Shown here: one piece after another, positions 1 through 8,387 of the stretch | Layout: every line of letters begins with the position of its first letter | Numbering within the stretch: position 1 is the first letter of the stretch | NCBI GenBank assembly: GCA_026399205.1 | Contig: JAPLRL010000007.1 | Coordinates: 1-40,477 of the forward strand | Length of the DNA: 40,477 bases | Origin: Gammaproteobacteria bacterium | GTDB taxonomy: Bacteria > Pseudomonadota > Gammaproteobacteria > Legionellales > Legionellaceae | Direction: 5' to 3' | Notes under the pieces: model-generated | The model's input: only the letters and a program-made list of their open reading frames with translations | Told to the model about the DNA's origin: nothing | Database searches by the model: none | Made by a program: the position numbers and the translations under genes

Positions 1-57
1 CAGGATCACGTCAAACAGGAGGATTATAAATGGGGAAAAAATGCATGGGAGTTTTGA
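1..57 (+). other. Possible C-terminal tail of a truncated reading frame
   Basis: Frame 1 is open from the window edge to a TGA at 55-57 and would encode the last 18 residues of a protein ending in KWGKNAWEF. The composition is protein-like but the stretch is too short to assign. Because an istB remnant follows on the opposite strand, it could be debris of another mobile element. I cannot identify it. Confidence 0.2.
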
Positions 58-134
58 AAAAACTACCGAAAACCCTGTCAACCCCTAAATGCAAAAAAAT
101 TAAAAATATTTTTCTGCGCAGGCTTGCCGTAAGG

Positions 135-461
135 TCACGTTGAACCCGTGATCAGAACATTTTCTTTTTTCGAGATCCAAGTACACAGAGCCAATCGCGT
201 GATAACCATTTTAGAAAGTTGACGATCCTGTGAGTAATCAATGTCTTCTAAACAAGCTTGGTCTTTCAGCTTTGCTTGTCTGAGGCGATTTGTTAGTTTT
301 CTGTTTTCTCTGGCAAGACATTCCTGCTCAATCAGCATAGCAAATCGCTCATCAAATGATAAGCGGTTGATGTCTGGCGTTCTAAGTTGCTCTTGAAACG
401 CCTCTAACATGCCCTGACAGCGTAATGTTTTTAGCTGGTCGAATAATGGGTGTGTTAACAT
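135..461 (-). pseudogene. istB: Truncated IS21-type transposition helper IstB
   Basis: The 108 residues match the N-terminal part of IstB, the AAA+ ATPase that helps the IS21 transposase IstA. They include the helical region with DERFAMLIEQE and the approach to Walker A, NVLITGST. The frame stops exactly inside the Walker A loop, at a TGA where a glycine codon would be expected. After about 13 more bases the sequence no longer resembles IstB. A full IstB has roughly 250 residues, so the ATP-binding core is gone. The start is convincing, with AAGGAG about 8 bases upstream of the ATG. No istA gene is present upstream, so this is an inactive IS remnant next to the end of operon A. Confidence 0.75.
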
Positions 462-628
462 AATAGTCTCCTTGATAGTTGGTTAATGGTAGATAAAGGG
501 TTTTCTATTTTTCATATTTCCCCTCAAGGTGGATCCACGAGTTTATTCAATGTAAACGCAAATTTTACGCACTAGAAAGGCGAAGCCAACGTTGTCGATA
601 TCGTTGAAAATAAGGAGGACATCAATAC

Positions 629-1006
629 TTATGAGTCTTTAGTTGATACACAAAAATCCAGTATTCGCTATGAAACAATACGTGGGTCTGTCCCACTTAA
701 TTTCCTGGGTTGACCATCAGAGCGAATCTGTATCGATTTGATATCTTGCAATGGAATGGCAATGTTTTTAGAAAATACACCTGAAGCAATAGCTGATTTA
801 GGAATTTTAAAATAAATATGTCTCGCTTTTCTAGTTAAAATATCAATGGTCAACGTTTGCGGACTACGCAAACCATAACCAAACTCTATATGAGACCTTA
901 AATTTTTCGATGAGGGTAATGGCTTAAATTTATAGGTGACCTGATGATTAATCCATTGCCACCAATGACGCATCTTGTTCGCGTCCATAAGCCGCCTCAG
1001 ATGCAA
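629..1006 (-). pseudogene. Decayed second copy of the C-terminal HWWQW domain
   Basis: This stretch encodes a second copy of the domain that ends the gene at 948-2660. Conserved points are RHWWQWINHQV, PQTLTIDIL, KNIAIPLQDIKSI and DGQPRKLSGTDPR. It is out of frame with the preceding ORF. The parent frame reads ...YGREQ and then needs two more bases near 974 to continue as MRHWWQW. A second lesion lies at 668-670, where TAG stands in place of the tryptophan codon of the SWRILDF motif seen in the other copies; RILDF follows directly after the stop. Without both lesions the frame would run to a TAA at 629-631. I read this as a tandem domain copy that has been lost. Confidence 0.8.
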
Positions 1007-2660
1007 GTAGTTCAGCCAGAATTTCTTGATTATGTTTTCTGAGATTCATCGCAGGGACATTATTATTAAGCTTAAAATCCAGTATCCGCCAAGAAGTAAT
1101 CCGCGGATCAGTTGCACTTAATTTCCTAGGTTGAGCATCAGTACGTATCTGTACTGATTTTATTTCTTGCAGTGGAATAGCAATGTTTCTAGAAAAAACG
1201 CCCTCTGTTGCTCTGTTCTTAGGTATTTTGAATGAAATGCGAGTGTTTTTTGTAGTTAAAATACCAATAGTCAAAGTTTGTGGGTTACGCAAACCATAGC
1301 TAAATTCTATATGAGTCTTTAGATTCTTCGTTGAAGAAACCAATGGTTTAAATGTATAGGTTACCTGAGCGTTCACCCACTGCCACCAGTGCCGCCCATT
1401 TTCTTCCCTGTCATATGCGCCTGCAGATGAAGTCAATTCACGTTGAATGAATTCCCGACGAGAGTGAACGTTTTGTTTTGAAAGTGCCTGTTTCAGCTGA
1501 TTACCGTAATTAGAGAATCCATAAGAAAAGCGATTAACGTTGTAATCAACCATTTCAAGAATAATAATATCACTATTAACAATATCTCTTATAACTTGTT
1601 CTTGGATTGGCCGTGAATTTTTTTTAGGGATTTTTGAATTAACAATGTCTCTTTTTTGAAAGTAACTGGACATCACCATTTGATTGAATAGTTTAGTCTG
1701 CTCATACGCATAAAGGATTTGCGCTGAATAACTATCTCCAATAAATACAACATTTGGGTGCCAGCCAGTCTGTTTTTTTTCTAATGTGATGTGTGTCGGT
1801 TCTGTCGTTTTCTTTAATAGTCCAAAATCAGACCATAGGTTAAGTAATAAATAACCATCATTATTAACATTGTACAGAGGGGAATGAACTCGTTGAAAAG
1901 TGCCGCAGTTGAGTTGAGGAAGATTTGGAAGTACATGTTGAGCATTTACTATAATTCGACTTGCAATTATACAGCCAGCAGCAAAATTCCAATGTACGCC
2001 TGAAGCGGGATGTGTTTCTAATTTAATATTATGATTGAGTTGACGTAAAATTGGACCGGCATCTATTACATTAACACCAGTTGCTTTTAGAATATTCCCG
2101 AAGCTGACTGTTTTATTGAATAGGTGTTTATTTGTTCCTCCAAAAAGGTAGCGATTACCCAATTCTTCTGGATAAATGTAAGCTTTACTGCTTGCAATTA
2201 CAACTTGAAAAAACTTTCCTTGTGATGCTAGATATTTTTGTATTTCAAGTAATTTTTTGGCTTCAATTTCGTAGTTTTTTTCTAATTCACTTTTATGAGT
2301 AATCTCATAGTTGAGATAATCAATTGATAGGTTACTGTATAAACCGTGCTTGGGTGTCGTAACAATTTTAGTATTAGTGGTACGGAACAGCCGGTAATTG
2401 ATTTCATTGTAGGTTCGTACTAGTGTTGCTCTAAAGCCGAGATGGTGCTGGACGTATTTTTCAGACCAAGATTGCAAACTTTTATTAAAGAAGCCTTTCA
2501 AATAGTCATCCGGCTTATCTACAATAGGGGGCGTATAGCCATAAAGTGGTACTTCCGGACCAAACTCAAAAAGCCATTGTGCGCTTGGGATAAGCAACAT
2601 GATAATCAGAGAAGTTGAGAGCAGGACACCGACAATATGATTAAGTGAGCGCGCTATCAT
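948..2660 (-). CDS. AlgJ/AlgX-like SGNH O-acetyltransferase partner of MBOAT
   Basis: 570-residue protein with an N-terminal membrane anchor (about residues 9-30), which should place the rest in the periplasm. It has an SGNH/DHHW-type domain, with FIGDSYSAQI near residue 306 and GVHWN near 220 as the nucleophile and histidine regions. The residue two before that His is Gly, where AlgJ/AlgX usually have Asp. Such proteins work with an MBOAT acyltransferase to O-acylate exported polysaccharide. The MBOAT gene abuts directly upstream (TAA then ATG). Residues about 408-535 form an extra domain (HWWQWVN ... LSATDPR ... SWRILDF) also found on the GT2 enzyme at 4222-5526. After it the protein starts a second copy and then shifts frame, ending in an unrelated SLVAMD tail. 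A shorter paralogue lies at 26083-27270. Confidence 0.8.
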   Translation of the reverse strand: MIARSLNHIVGVLLSTSLIIMLLIPSAQWLFEFGPEVPLYGYTPPIVDKPDDYLKGFFNKSLQSWSEKYVQHHLGFRATLVRTYNEINYRLFRTTNTKIVTTPKHGLYSNLSIDYLNYEITHKSELEKNYEIEAKKLLEIQKYLASQGKFFQVVIASSKAYIYPEELGNRYLFGGTNKHLFNKTVSFGNILKATGVNVIDAGPILRQLNHNIKLETHPASGVHWNFAAGCIIASRIIVNAQHVLPNLPQLNCGTFQRVHSPLYNVNNDGYLLLNLWSDFGLLKKTTEPTHITLEKKQTGWHPNVVFIGDSYSAQILYAYEQTKLFNQMVMSSYFQKRDIVNSKIPKKNSRPIQEQVIRDIVNSDIIILEMVDYNVNRFSYGFSNYGNQLKQALSKQNVHSRREFIQRELTSSAGAYDREENGRHWWQWVNAQVTYTFKPLVSSTKNLKTHIEFSYGLRNPQTLTIGILTTKNTRISFKIPKNRATEGVFSRNIAIPLQEIKSVQIRTDAQPRKLSATDPRITSWRILDFKLNNNVPAMNLRKHNQEILAELLASEAAYGREQDASLVAMD

Positions 2661-4133
2661 TTAAAACCTAAAATAAAGGAAGGGTACGTCGTCAGAGCTA
2701 AAGATTGCCGCACATGACAGGATAAGTAAAGGAATGGTAAGTATAAAATGTAAGCTGAGAAATTTTACTCCTCCTGCATGAATGGTGTGCTGATTCCAAG
2801 CGGCGAGTATACTTTGCGGATGAGATATCGTGCTTTTTGAAGGGAGAGGTAAAGTGGCAAGTGATAAGGCGATGCATAAGGTAATGAGGGTTTGTGTGCT
2901 GAAAATCATTCCCCATGGGGTGATAGGTGATGTAGACGTGAGTCCAAATAAGAGAGATAGGTAGTTAATGGCATAGCTTAAGGATGGGGACCTAAAAAAC
3001 ACCCAACCAATCATGATGATGAAAAGGGTTAAAATTTGGCGAATGGCACTCGGCAGAATCAGTTTACTCAAGTGTTGAGATGCCATAAATAGGCGCTCTA
3101 TAGAAAGGAAAAAGCCATAGTAAGCCCCCCACACAACAAAACTCCAGCTGGCCCCGTGCCAAATCCCTGAAATTAAAAACACGATCCAAAGGTTAAGATA
3201 TGTTCGTGGAATGGAGACACGATTTCCACCGAGTGGGATATAAAGATAGATACGCATCCAGTTTGAGAGTGAAATATGCCAGCGATTCCAAAACTCTGTG
3301 ATGCTCTTTGAAGTGTAGGGGCGATTAAAGTTTTCAGGGAAACGAAACCCCATCATTCGACCTAAGCCAATAGCCATGTCGGAGTAGGCGGAAAAATCGA
3401 AATAAATTTGTAAAGTGTAGGAAAGTATTCCACCCCAAGCAAAAAGAGTAGAAATGTGATTGGGTGTAAAGCTAAAAATTTGGTCGGCGGCGCCACCTAA
3501 TGGATCAGCAATGAGGAGTTTTTTAATGAGGCCAATTGTAAAGCGAAAAAACCCGACCAGAAAGTCAGTTGCTGAGTGCTCTCGATAATGAATTTGTGTG
3601 CCAATGTCGTGATATCTAATAATAGGGCCAGCGATCAGCTGAGGAAAAAGAAAAATATAAAGCGCGCAATCAAAAAAGTGGCGAGGTGGAGTAGCTCGCC
3701 CCTTATAACTATCTACAAGATAGCTTATTTTATGGAAGGTAATAAAAGAAATACCTAAAATCAGTGGTAAATTTGGTGAAGTGATTTTGATATGAAGATA
3801 GGCCTCAAGAGGCAAAGTCAGTGCGGAGCAAATAAAGGTGAGGTATTTTGAAGAGATAAGTATGCCTGTGTTGATAATGATTGCAATTGATAAGACAAGA
3901 CATTTTGTTTTTTGTTTAAGTGCTGAATTGGGTGCGATGAGTAGAGAAATTCGATAGTCAATATAAGTGCTGATTATTAGTCCAAAAACAAATAAAGGCT
4001 CTCCCCATGCAAAAAATATGACGCTACCTAAGAGTGCCACACTATTTTTATAGGTATGACTTGGAAGCATGTAGTAGACCATGAAAAACAGTGGTAGAAA
4101 AAAGAATAAAAAAAGAGGGGTTGTGAATAGCAT
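2661..4133 (-). CDS. MBOAT family O-acyltransferase (AlgI-like)
   Basis: 490-residue polytopic inner-membrane protein of the membrane-bound O-acyltransferase family. Family landmarks are RYHDIG in the middle, WNRWHISLSNWMR, YIPLGGNR and the catalytic SGIWHGASW with its histidine near residue 326. The length matches AlgI. It should move acyl (usually acetyl) groups across the membrane for transfer to glycan by the SGNH protein encoded immediately downstream, whose ATG follows this stop codon with no gap. An 88-base gap separates it from the upstream GT2 gene. It is closely similar along its whole length to the MBOAT at 27271-28743, so the two are paralogues. The acyl group and the sugar acceptor cannot be told from sequence. 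Confidence 0.92.
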   Translation of the reverse strand: MLFTTPLFLFFFLPLFFMVYYMLPSHTYKNSVALLGSVIFFAWGEPLFVFGLIISTYIDYRISLLIAPNSALKQKTKCLVLSIAIIINTGILISSKYLTFICSALTLPLEAYLHIKITSPNLPLILGISFITFHKISYLVDSYKGRATPPRHFFDCALYIFLFPQLIAGPIIRYHDIGTQIHYREHSATDFLVGFFRFTIGLIKKLLIADPLGGAADQIFSFTPNHISTLFAWGGILSYTLQIYFDFSAYSDMAIGLGRMMGFRFPENFNRPYTSKSITEFWNRWHISLSNWMRIYLYIPLGGNRVSIPRTYLNLWIVFLISGIWHGASWSFVVWGAYYGFFLSIERLFMASQHLSKLILPSAIRQILTLFIIMIGWVFFRSPSLSYAINYLSLLFGLTSTSPITPWGMIFSTQTLITLCIALSLATLPLPSKSTISHPQSILAAWNQHTIHAGGVKFLSLHFILTIPLLILSCAAIFSSDDVPFLYFRF

Positions 4134-4221
4134 GCTTGAAATCTTATGACTATGTTTCTTGTATGTTTTGCAGCATAGCAGAGGAAATTGGACAATTCAA
4201 ACCATTATTTTGAATAGTGTT

Positions 4222-5526
4222 TTAATGAAGATCAAAATCCAATATCCGCCAAGATGCTACACGCGTATCTGCTATGCTCAACGGTGTAGATTGTCTGTCT
4301 GAGCTTATCGATATGGAAGATATGGTTCTCAGTGGAATAGCAAGGTGTTCAGAAAAAACACCTGCCAGTGCTTCCGAACTAGGAATGGTAAAGCTGATAC
4401 ATTCTGATTGCTCACTAAAGACATCAATTGTTAACGTTTGCGGATTACATAAACGATAACCAAATTCGATATGAGATTGATGATCCTGAGTCGAAATGGA
4501 GGATGGGGAAAATTCATATACCACCTTCTGATTTACCCACTGCCACCAATGATGCTCGTTTTGTTCACGGGGGTAAGCGCCTTCAGATGAAAGTAGCTCA
4601 AGCTGAGTCTTTTCACTACACTGATTGACAGTAGAATCATTTTTTTTCCAATGCCACGATGTGGAATAGAGCCATCCGCTGACTTGCTTTAAAACGGATA
4701 TGGGTATTTTTTTATTCCAATACAGTGAACTAATGATAGTTTGTAGAGATAGTTTTTTGATAAACAGAGCGGGGTTTTCTTCTCGATTTAATTTTTCCTC
4801 AACTACAGCATGGGCGTAATTATAAATCCATGTATGAGGTATATTTCCTAATTTATTTTTAATCATATCATTAATCTCAGCATGGGCTTTGATTCTAGCA
4901 TGTAGTGTTTTTGCTTCTGGGTATAATCTTGAGCCAGCTAGCTTTTTTGGTAAAAATGCAACTGATGCATCGGATTGGCTCAACCGTAGCCAATATTCAT
5001 AATCCATGCAGTATTGTAATGAGGCATCGAGCAGACCATGTTTTTCAAATACACGTCGCCTAAAGAACAAGGCTGGTTGAGAAATAAAGCAGACTTCAGG
5101 TAGACGTTTAGGGTTCCATGGCTCAGTTGGATAGGATTCAAAGGGGGTATTATGGACATCAATATGATCAGCTTCTCCATAAACGACATCAGTGTCTGGA
5201 TGGGTTTCAAAATAATCGAGCACCGTTTGTAGTGCACCGTGATAGTAGATGTCATCTGAATTGATCCAGCCGATGATGTCGCCACGGCTCGCTTCTATAC
5301 CTTTATTGACTGCGTGGGCTTGACCATTATCGGGTTCAGATGTCCAGTTGATGTGCGGCATCGTTTGAGCTGCAGTTTTTAGGATGTCAACGGTTTGGTC
5401 TTTGCTACCGCCATCCATCACAATGTGCTCCAAGTCTACGCTGATATTTTGGATGGCAACGCTTTGTAATGTTCGGAGAATATATGCACCTTGTTGATAT
5501 GATGGAGTGATGATACTAATTTTCAT
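4222..5526 (-). CDS. GT2 glycosyltransferase with C-terminal HWWQW domain
   Basis: 434 residues. Residues 1-230 are a GT-A fold family 2 glycosyltransferase, with ISIITPSYQQ at the start, VMDGGSKDQT near 37-46, and the nucleotide/metal site NSDD at 89-92. It should act in the cytoplasm on a nucleotide-sugar donor during chain assembly. Residues about 305-434 form an added domain (LSSEGAYPREQN, HWWQWVN, PQTLTIDV, SWRILDF) shared with the SGNH protein at 948-2660. The paralogue at 31051-31959 lacks this extension and is only about 300 residues, so the domain was gained here or lost there. The ATG has AAGGA upstream and overlaps the stop of the preceding GT4 gene by 11 bases, suggesting translational coupling. 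Confidence 0.88.
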   Translation of the reverse strand: MKISIITPSYQQGAYILRTLQSVAIQNISVDLEHIVMDGGSKDQTVDILKTAAQTMPHINWTSEPDNGQAHAVNKGIEASRGDIIGWINSDDIYYHGALQTVLDYFETHPDTDVVYGEADHIDVHNTPFESYPTEPWNPKRLPEVCFISQPALFFRRRVFEKHGLLDASLQYCMDYEYWLRLSQSDASVAFLPKKLAGSRLYPEAKTLHARIKAHAEINDMIKNKLGNIPHTWIYNYAHAVVEEKLNREENPALFIKKLSLQTIISSLYWNKKIPISVLKQVSGWLYSTSWHWKKNDSTVNQCSEKTQLELLSSEGAYPREQNEHHWWQWVNQKVVYEFSPSSISTQDHQSHIEFGYRLCNPQTLTIDVFSEQSECISFTIPSSEALAGVFSEHLAIPLRTISSISISSDRQSTPLSIADTRVASWRILDFDLH

Positions 5527-6748
5527 GTATTAATTCCTTGAAAACGGTGAGATATTCATTGGCCATTTTTGATGGGTTAGAAAAATCTGTTGCTCGTTTT
5601 TTCCCTGACTCAATACTCAAAAGTCGTTCGTCTGGAGAAAGCCGGGCAAGTTGGAGAATGGCCTCAGCAATGTCAGCTGGATTTTTAGGGTTAAATATAA
5701 TTGCTGCGGTTTGTGCAGCTTCAGGTAGTGCGCTGAGATTACTACAGGCAACAGGGATTTGATGCGCGAATGCTTCAATAACTGGAATACCAAAACCTTC
5801 ATATAGAGAGGGAAAAATCATGCCTTTGGCCTGCATTAACAAAGAGGCTAATTCGGTGTGAGACAGGTAACCTGTAAGCACGATATTATTGTCAAGTTTC
5901 ATGGCTTTAATTGAGTCTAACAGCCATTGAGAATGCGCATTTGGCGTACCTGTACAAACCAGTTTAATGGTTGGATCTAATTGTTGTTCTTTGGCTATGG
6001 CAAAGGCAGTAAAGAGCGCTTGATGATTTTTATGTTTCCAGAAATTAGCGGGATAAATGAGGTAACGTTGAGAGAAAAGGTTTAATTTTTTAAGAAGAGA
6101 ATGATTTTTTTTTGCAAGATTCGTTGTTCTTTGAACCATTTGCATATAAACGGTTTGAACGCGACTAGGGTCGACCTCTCCATGTTGTATCACGGTTTTT
6201 TTTGTATAATCTGAAATGGTAATGAGTTTTTTTGATTTTGAGCAAGCATCCAGAAAGAGTTGGTGACGATGTTGTTTTTCTTGCTGGGTAAAAAAATCGG
6301 GGTATGTTTGATATTGTAGATCATAAATAGTGCAAACAGTGGGGATGTTATCTTGATGGTAAGTAGGGGCTGAAAATGGACAAAATAGTAATTGCGTGTT
6401 TTTTAATTTCATCAAATTAAGTTCAGTCCGTTGATGACCAACCCACCATTTTTTCATGTTGCGTATATAATGCTGGGTTAGCGTTGTTAATGTTGATAAG
6501 CGTAATTTTAGGACTGGAGATTGCTCTTCAATAACAACCATTCTTTTGACGTTTCTGTTATCAAGAATACGAAGCTCTTGATGTGATCGTTCATGAGTCA
6601 GTAATAAAAATTGTATATCGGGTGCTTGTATTGAAAGGTGTTTAATGAGTTCGATAATAAAGATTTTCGCACCGCCATTTTCACCACCAGGTAGTATAGG
6701 GGTTAAATCAATTGCAATGGAGGTGGAGAACGATCTTTTCATATTCAT
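5516..6748 (-). CDS. GT4-type glycosyltransferase
   Basis: 410 residues with the GT-B two-domain architecture. The N-terminal part starts IAIDLTPILPGGENGGAK, a typical acceptor-side loop. The C-terminal Rossmann domain has YPANFWKHKN and the EX7E donor-binding motif EGFGIPVIE near residue 316. It should be a retaining glycosyltransferase working at the inner face of the membrane. The start overlaps the upstream GT4 stop as ATGA, and the end overlaps the GT2 start by 11 bases. The paralogue at 31949-33268 is about 29 residues longer, mainly in a variable segment between the start and the conserved LKNTQLLFCPF block. Sugar specificity is unknown. Confidence 0.88.
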   Translation of the reverse strand: MNMKRSFSTSIAIDLTPILPGGENGGAKIFIIELIKHLSIQAPDIQFLLLTHERSHQELRILDNRNVKRMVVIEEQSPVLKLRLSTLTTLTQHYIRNMKKWWVGHQRTELNLMKLKNTQLLFCPFSAPTYHQDNIPTVCTIYDLQYQTYPDFFTQQEKQHRHQLFLDACSKSKKLITISDYTKKTVIQHGEVDPSRVQTVYMQMVQRTTNLAKKNHSLLKKLNLFSQRYLIYPANFWKHKNHQALFTAFAIAKEQQLDPTIKLVCTGTPNAHSQWLLDSIKAMKLDNNIVLTGYLSHTELASLLMQAKGMIFPSLYEGFGIPVIEAFAHQIPVACSNLSALPEAAQTAAIIFNPKNPADIAEAILQLARLSPDERLLSIESGKKRATDFSNPSKMANEYLTVFKELIHEN

Positions 6749-7944
6749 TGAATGTCTCTTTTCGGGGTGATCCAGGCAGTGTGGTATAAGGACAATAGTT
6801 TTTCAACACTATGTTGCCAGTTAAATGTTAACGCTTGTTCTTGACCTGCTTTGGATAACTGATCTTTTAGTGTTGTAGATTGAGAGAGGGTGAGCATGGC
6901 TTGTGTCCATGCCTCTGGAACATTAGGTGATAAAAGCAAAGCCGCTTTTTTAGTGATTTCCGGCATGGAAGTGGTATTTGAACAGAGTGTTGGAGCGCCA
7001 AACTGCATGCTTTCTAATACGGGCAGACCAAATCCTTCAAAATGAGAAGGGTAGAGATGTGCATAGCAGTTTCGATATAACCAGATAAGGGTATCGTCAT
7101 CAATATAGCCGGTGAGGATAACGTGCTTTTGGATATTCAGTGAGGCTAAGTGTTGTTGAAAATCATCCATAAGCCAGCCTTCGCCACCAGCTAATATAAG
7201 TGGCATAGGTTTTCCACCTTGAGCAAGATATTCCGCATAGGCGGTAACAAGTAAATAGTGGTTTTTTCTGGGTTCAATTGTTCCGACACTAAGCCAAAAT
7301 TGCTGGGGCTCGAGTTGTTCTAACGCCTCAGGTTTCTTACCCAATAAAGAGGTATCAGTAAATCTAGTGCAAGGATAGATAACTTGAATACGATCTTCTG
7401 GAAAATAAGGAAAAAGGTTTAAAAAATGACGCTTTGTGTGCTCAGAAATGGCAACAATCCAGTCTGCGCAAATAGACGCTCGAAAGACGCCTTCAAAACA
7501 ACCGATGCGGTTGGCTTCTGTGGTCCACTGAGAATGGGAGAGAAAACCTAGATCATATAAGGTATAAATTAATTTAGTTTCTTTTAATCGTTGAGTAGGG
7601 CACCAAAAATTGTTGGCATGTAAAATATGTGTATTATTTAATTTTTTTTCTAATTGCGTATGGTTCCAAAAGGTTCTGGCTGATTCTTTAGTAGGAAGGT
7701 ATGGTCCAAGTGTGCCTTGTAAATAAGGATTAATTCGAGGAAATGTAGGGTCAAAAAAGAAATCACCAAAAGATGGGTACAAGGTATAGTTGTATTCGCT
7801 TGCAAGCGGCATGACGGATTGAATCATTGCATGAGCAAAATGACCGCATCCTGCCTTGAATTGACCTGTTTGTGAAATGTCATAGCCGATGTTGAGGCGT
7901 GGAAATGTTGTATGGTGGATTGATGGTTGATTTGGGTTGATCAT
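6745..7944 (-). CDS. GT4-type glycosyltransferase, first gene of operon A
   Basis: 399 residues, GT-B fold, family 4 type. LNIGYDIS lies near the start, ILHANNFWCP in the N-terminal domain, SVGTIEPRKNHYLL at the entry to the C-terminal domain, and EGFGLPVLE (EX7E) near residue 300. Similar enzymes add mannose or related sugars to O-chains. It leads a minus-strand operon of five genes with ATGA overlaps. No strong ribosome-binding site precedes the ATG at 7944, and the next possible start is well downstream, so I keep this one. The damaged gene at 33265-33867 is its paralogue and shares the same ends, including the tail YHTAWITPKR, which shows that this longer form is the ancestral one. Confidence 0.88.
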   Translation of the reverse strand: MINPNQPSIHHTTFPRLNIGYDISQTGQFKAGCGHFAHAMIQSVMPLASEYNYTLYPSFGDFFFDPTFPRINPYLQGTLGPYLPTKESARTFWNHTQLEKKLNNTHILHANNFWCPTQRLKETKLIYTLYDLGFLSHSQWTTEANRIGCFEGVFRASICADWIVAISEHTKRHFLNLFPYFPEDRIQVIYPCTRFTDTSLLGKKPEALEQLEPQQFWLSVGTIEPRKNHYLLVTAYAEYLAQGGKPMPLILAGGEGWLMDDFQQHLASLNIQKHVILTGYIDDDTLIWLYRNCYAHLYPSHFEGFGLPVLESMQFGAPTLCSNTTSMPEITKKAALLLSPNVPEAWTQAMLTLSQSTTLKDQLSKAGQEQALTFNWQHSVEKLLSLYHTAWITPKRDIQ

Positions 7945-8150
7945 TTTATATTTAAATGGATTAATGAAAAATTATTTGATACTGATGCTAAGTGATTTTT
8001 TATGGATAGGCAAGGACGATTGCAGCAGGGCGAAAGCATGCGTGGGTATACAGCGAGCTCAGTGTCATTTTTGTGAATGAAGTGAGTCAATTCGGAACGA
8101 TACTTGTGGGTGGCGCTGTCCTGGATTGTTGCGAATTAATTCATGGCCCG

Positions 8151-8193
8151 TGTATTCGGTTGATGTATTCGGTTGATGTATTCGGTTGATGTA
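8151..8193. repeat. 13-bp tandem repeat, three copies
   Basis: The unit tgtattcggttga occurs three times without mismatch (8151-8163, 8164-8176, 8177-8189) and is followed by four bases of a fourth copy. It lies in the divergent promoter region, about 200 bases before the wzm start. It could be a slippage product or a repeated protein-binding site; the sequence does not decide. Confidence 0.9.
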
Positions 8194-8317
8194 GAGAGCG
8201 AACTTTGATTGTGATAAAATAAACGCACGATAAGAAACGCTAGTCGAAGATACCGGATTATCGCGAGAGGTTGTGGCGGCGATTTAAACTTCACTGTACT
8301 TTCATGCTCAACGGATG

Positions 8318-8346
8318 GAGTTTCCTCGTTACGTTCGGGATGACGT
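8318..8346. repeat. Single arm of dispersed palindromic repeat (diverged)
   Basis: 29 bases resembling the repeat arm found at 9197, 11419, 39089 and 39299, ending in the hallmark cgggatgacgt. It is more diverged than the others. It lies upstream of the preferred wzm start. If the longer TTG-initiated frame were used, the arm would be translated in a different frame from the EIPRxARDDV reading seen elsewhere. Confidence 0.7.
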
Positions 8347-8387
8347 GCTTGGTTTACCTTGTAGTGATATTAATAACAGGAATAAAA

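Larger units (their letters stand above)
7945..8387. promoter_or_regulatory. Divergent intergenic region between operon A and wzm
   Basis: This stretch of about 440 bases separates two divergent transcription units and must hold promoters for both. I see no credible gene. A weak plus-strand reading frame opens at 8271 (TTG), but it crosses a dispersed repeat and is better treated as untranslated. A 13-base tandem repeat occupies 8151-8193 and one arm of the cluster's palindromic repeat occupies 8318-8346. I could not fix a -35/-10 pair with confidence. Confidence 0.5.

Noticed and set aside
4274-4628. Two plus-strand reading frames of 61 and 66 codons
   Set aside because: They lie antisense within the C-terminal domain of the GT2 gene, have no ribosome-binding site and resemble no protein.
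8271-8387. 39-residue N-terminal extension of Wzm from a TTG
   Set aside because: It crosses a dispersed repeat and has no ribosome-binding site, whereas the GTG at 8388 has one and gives the usual Wzm start.
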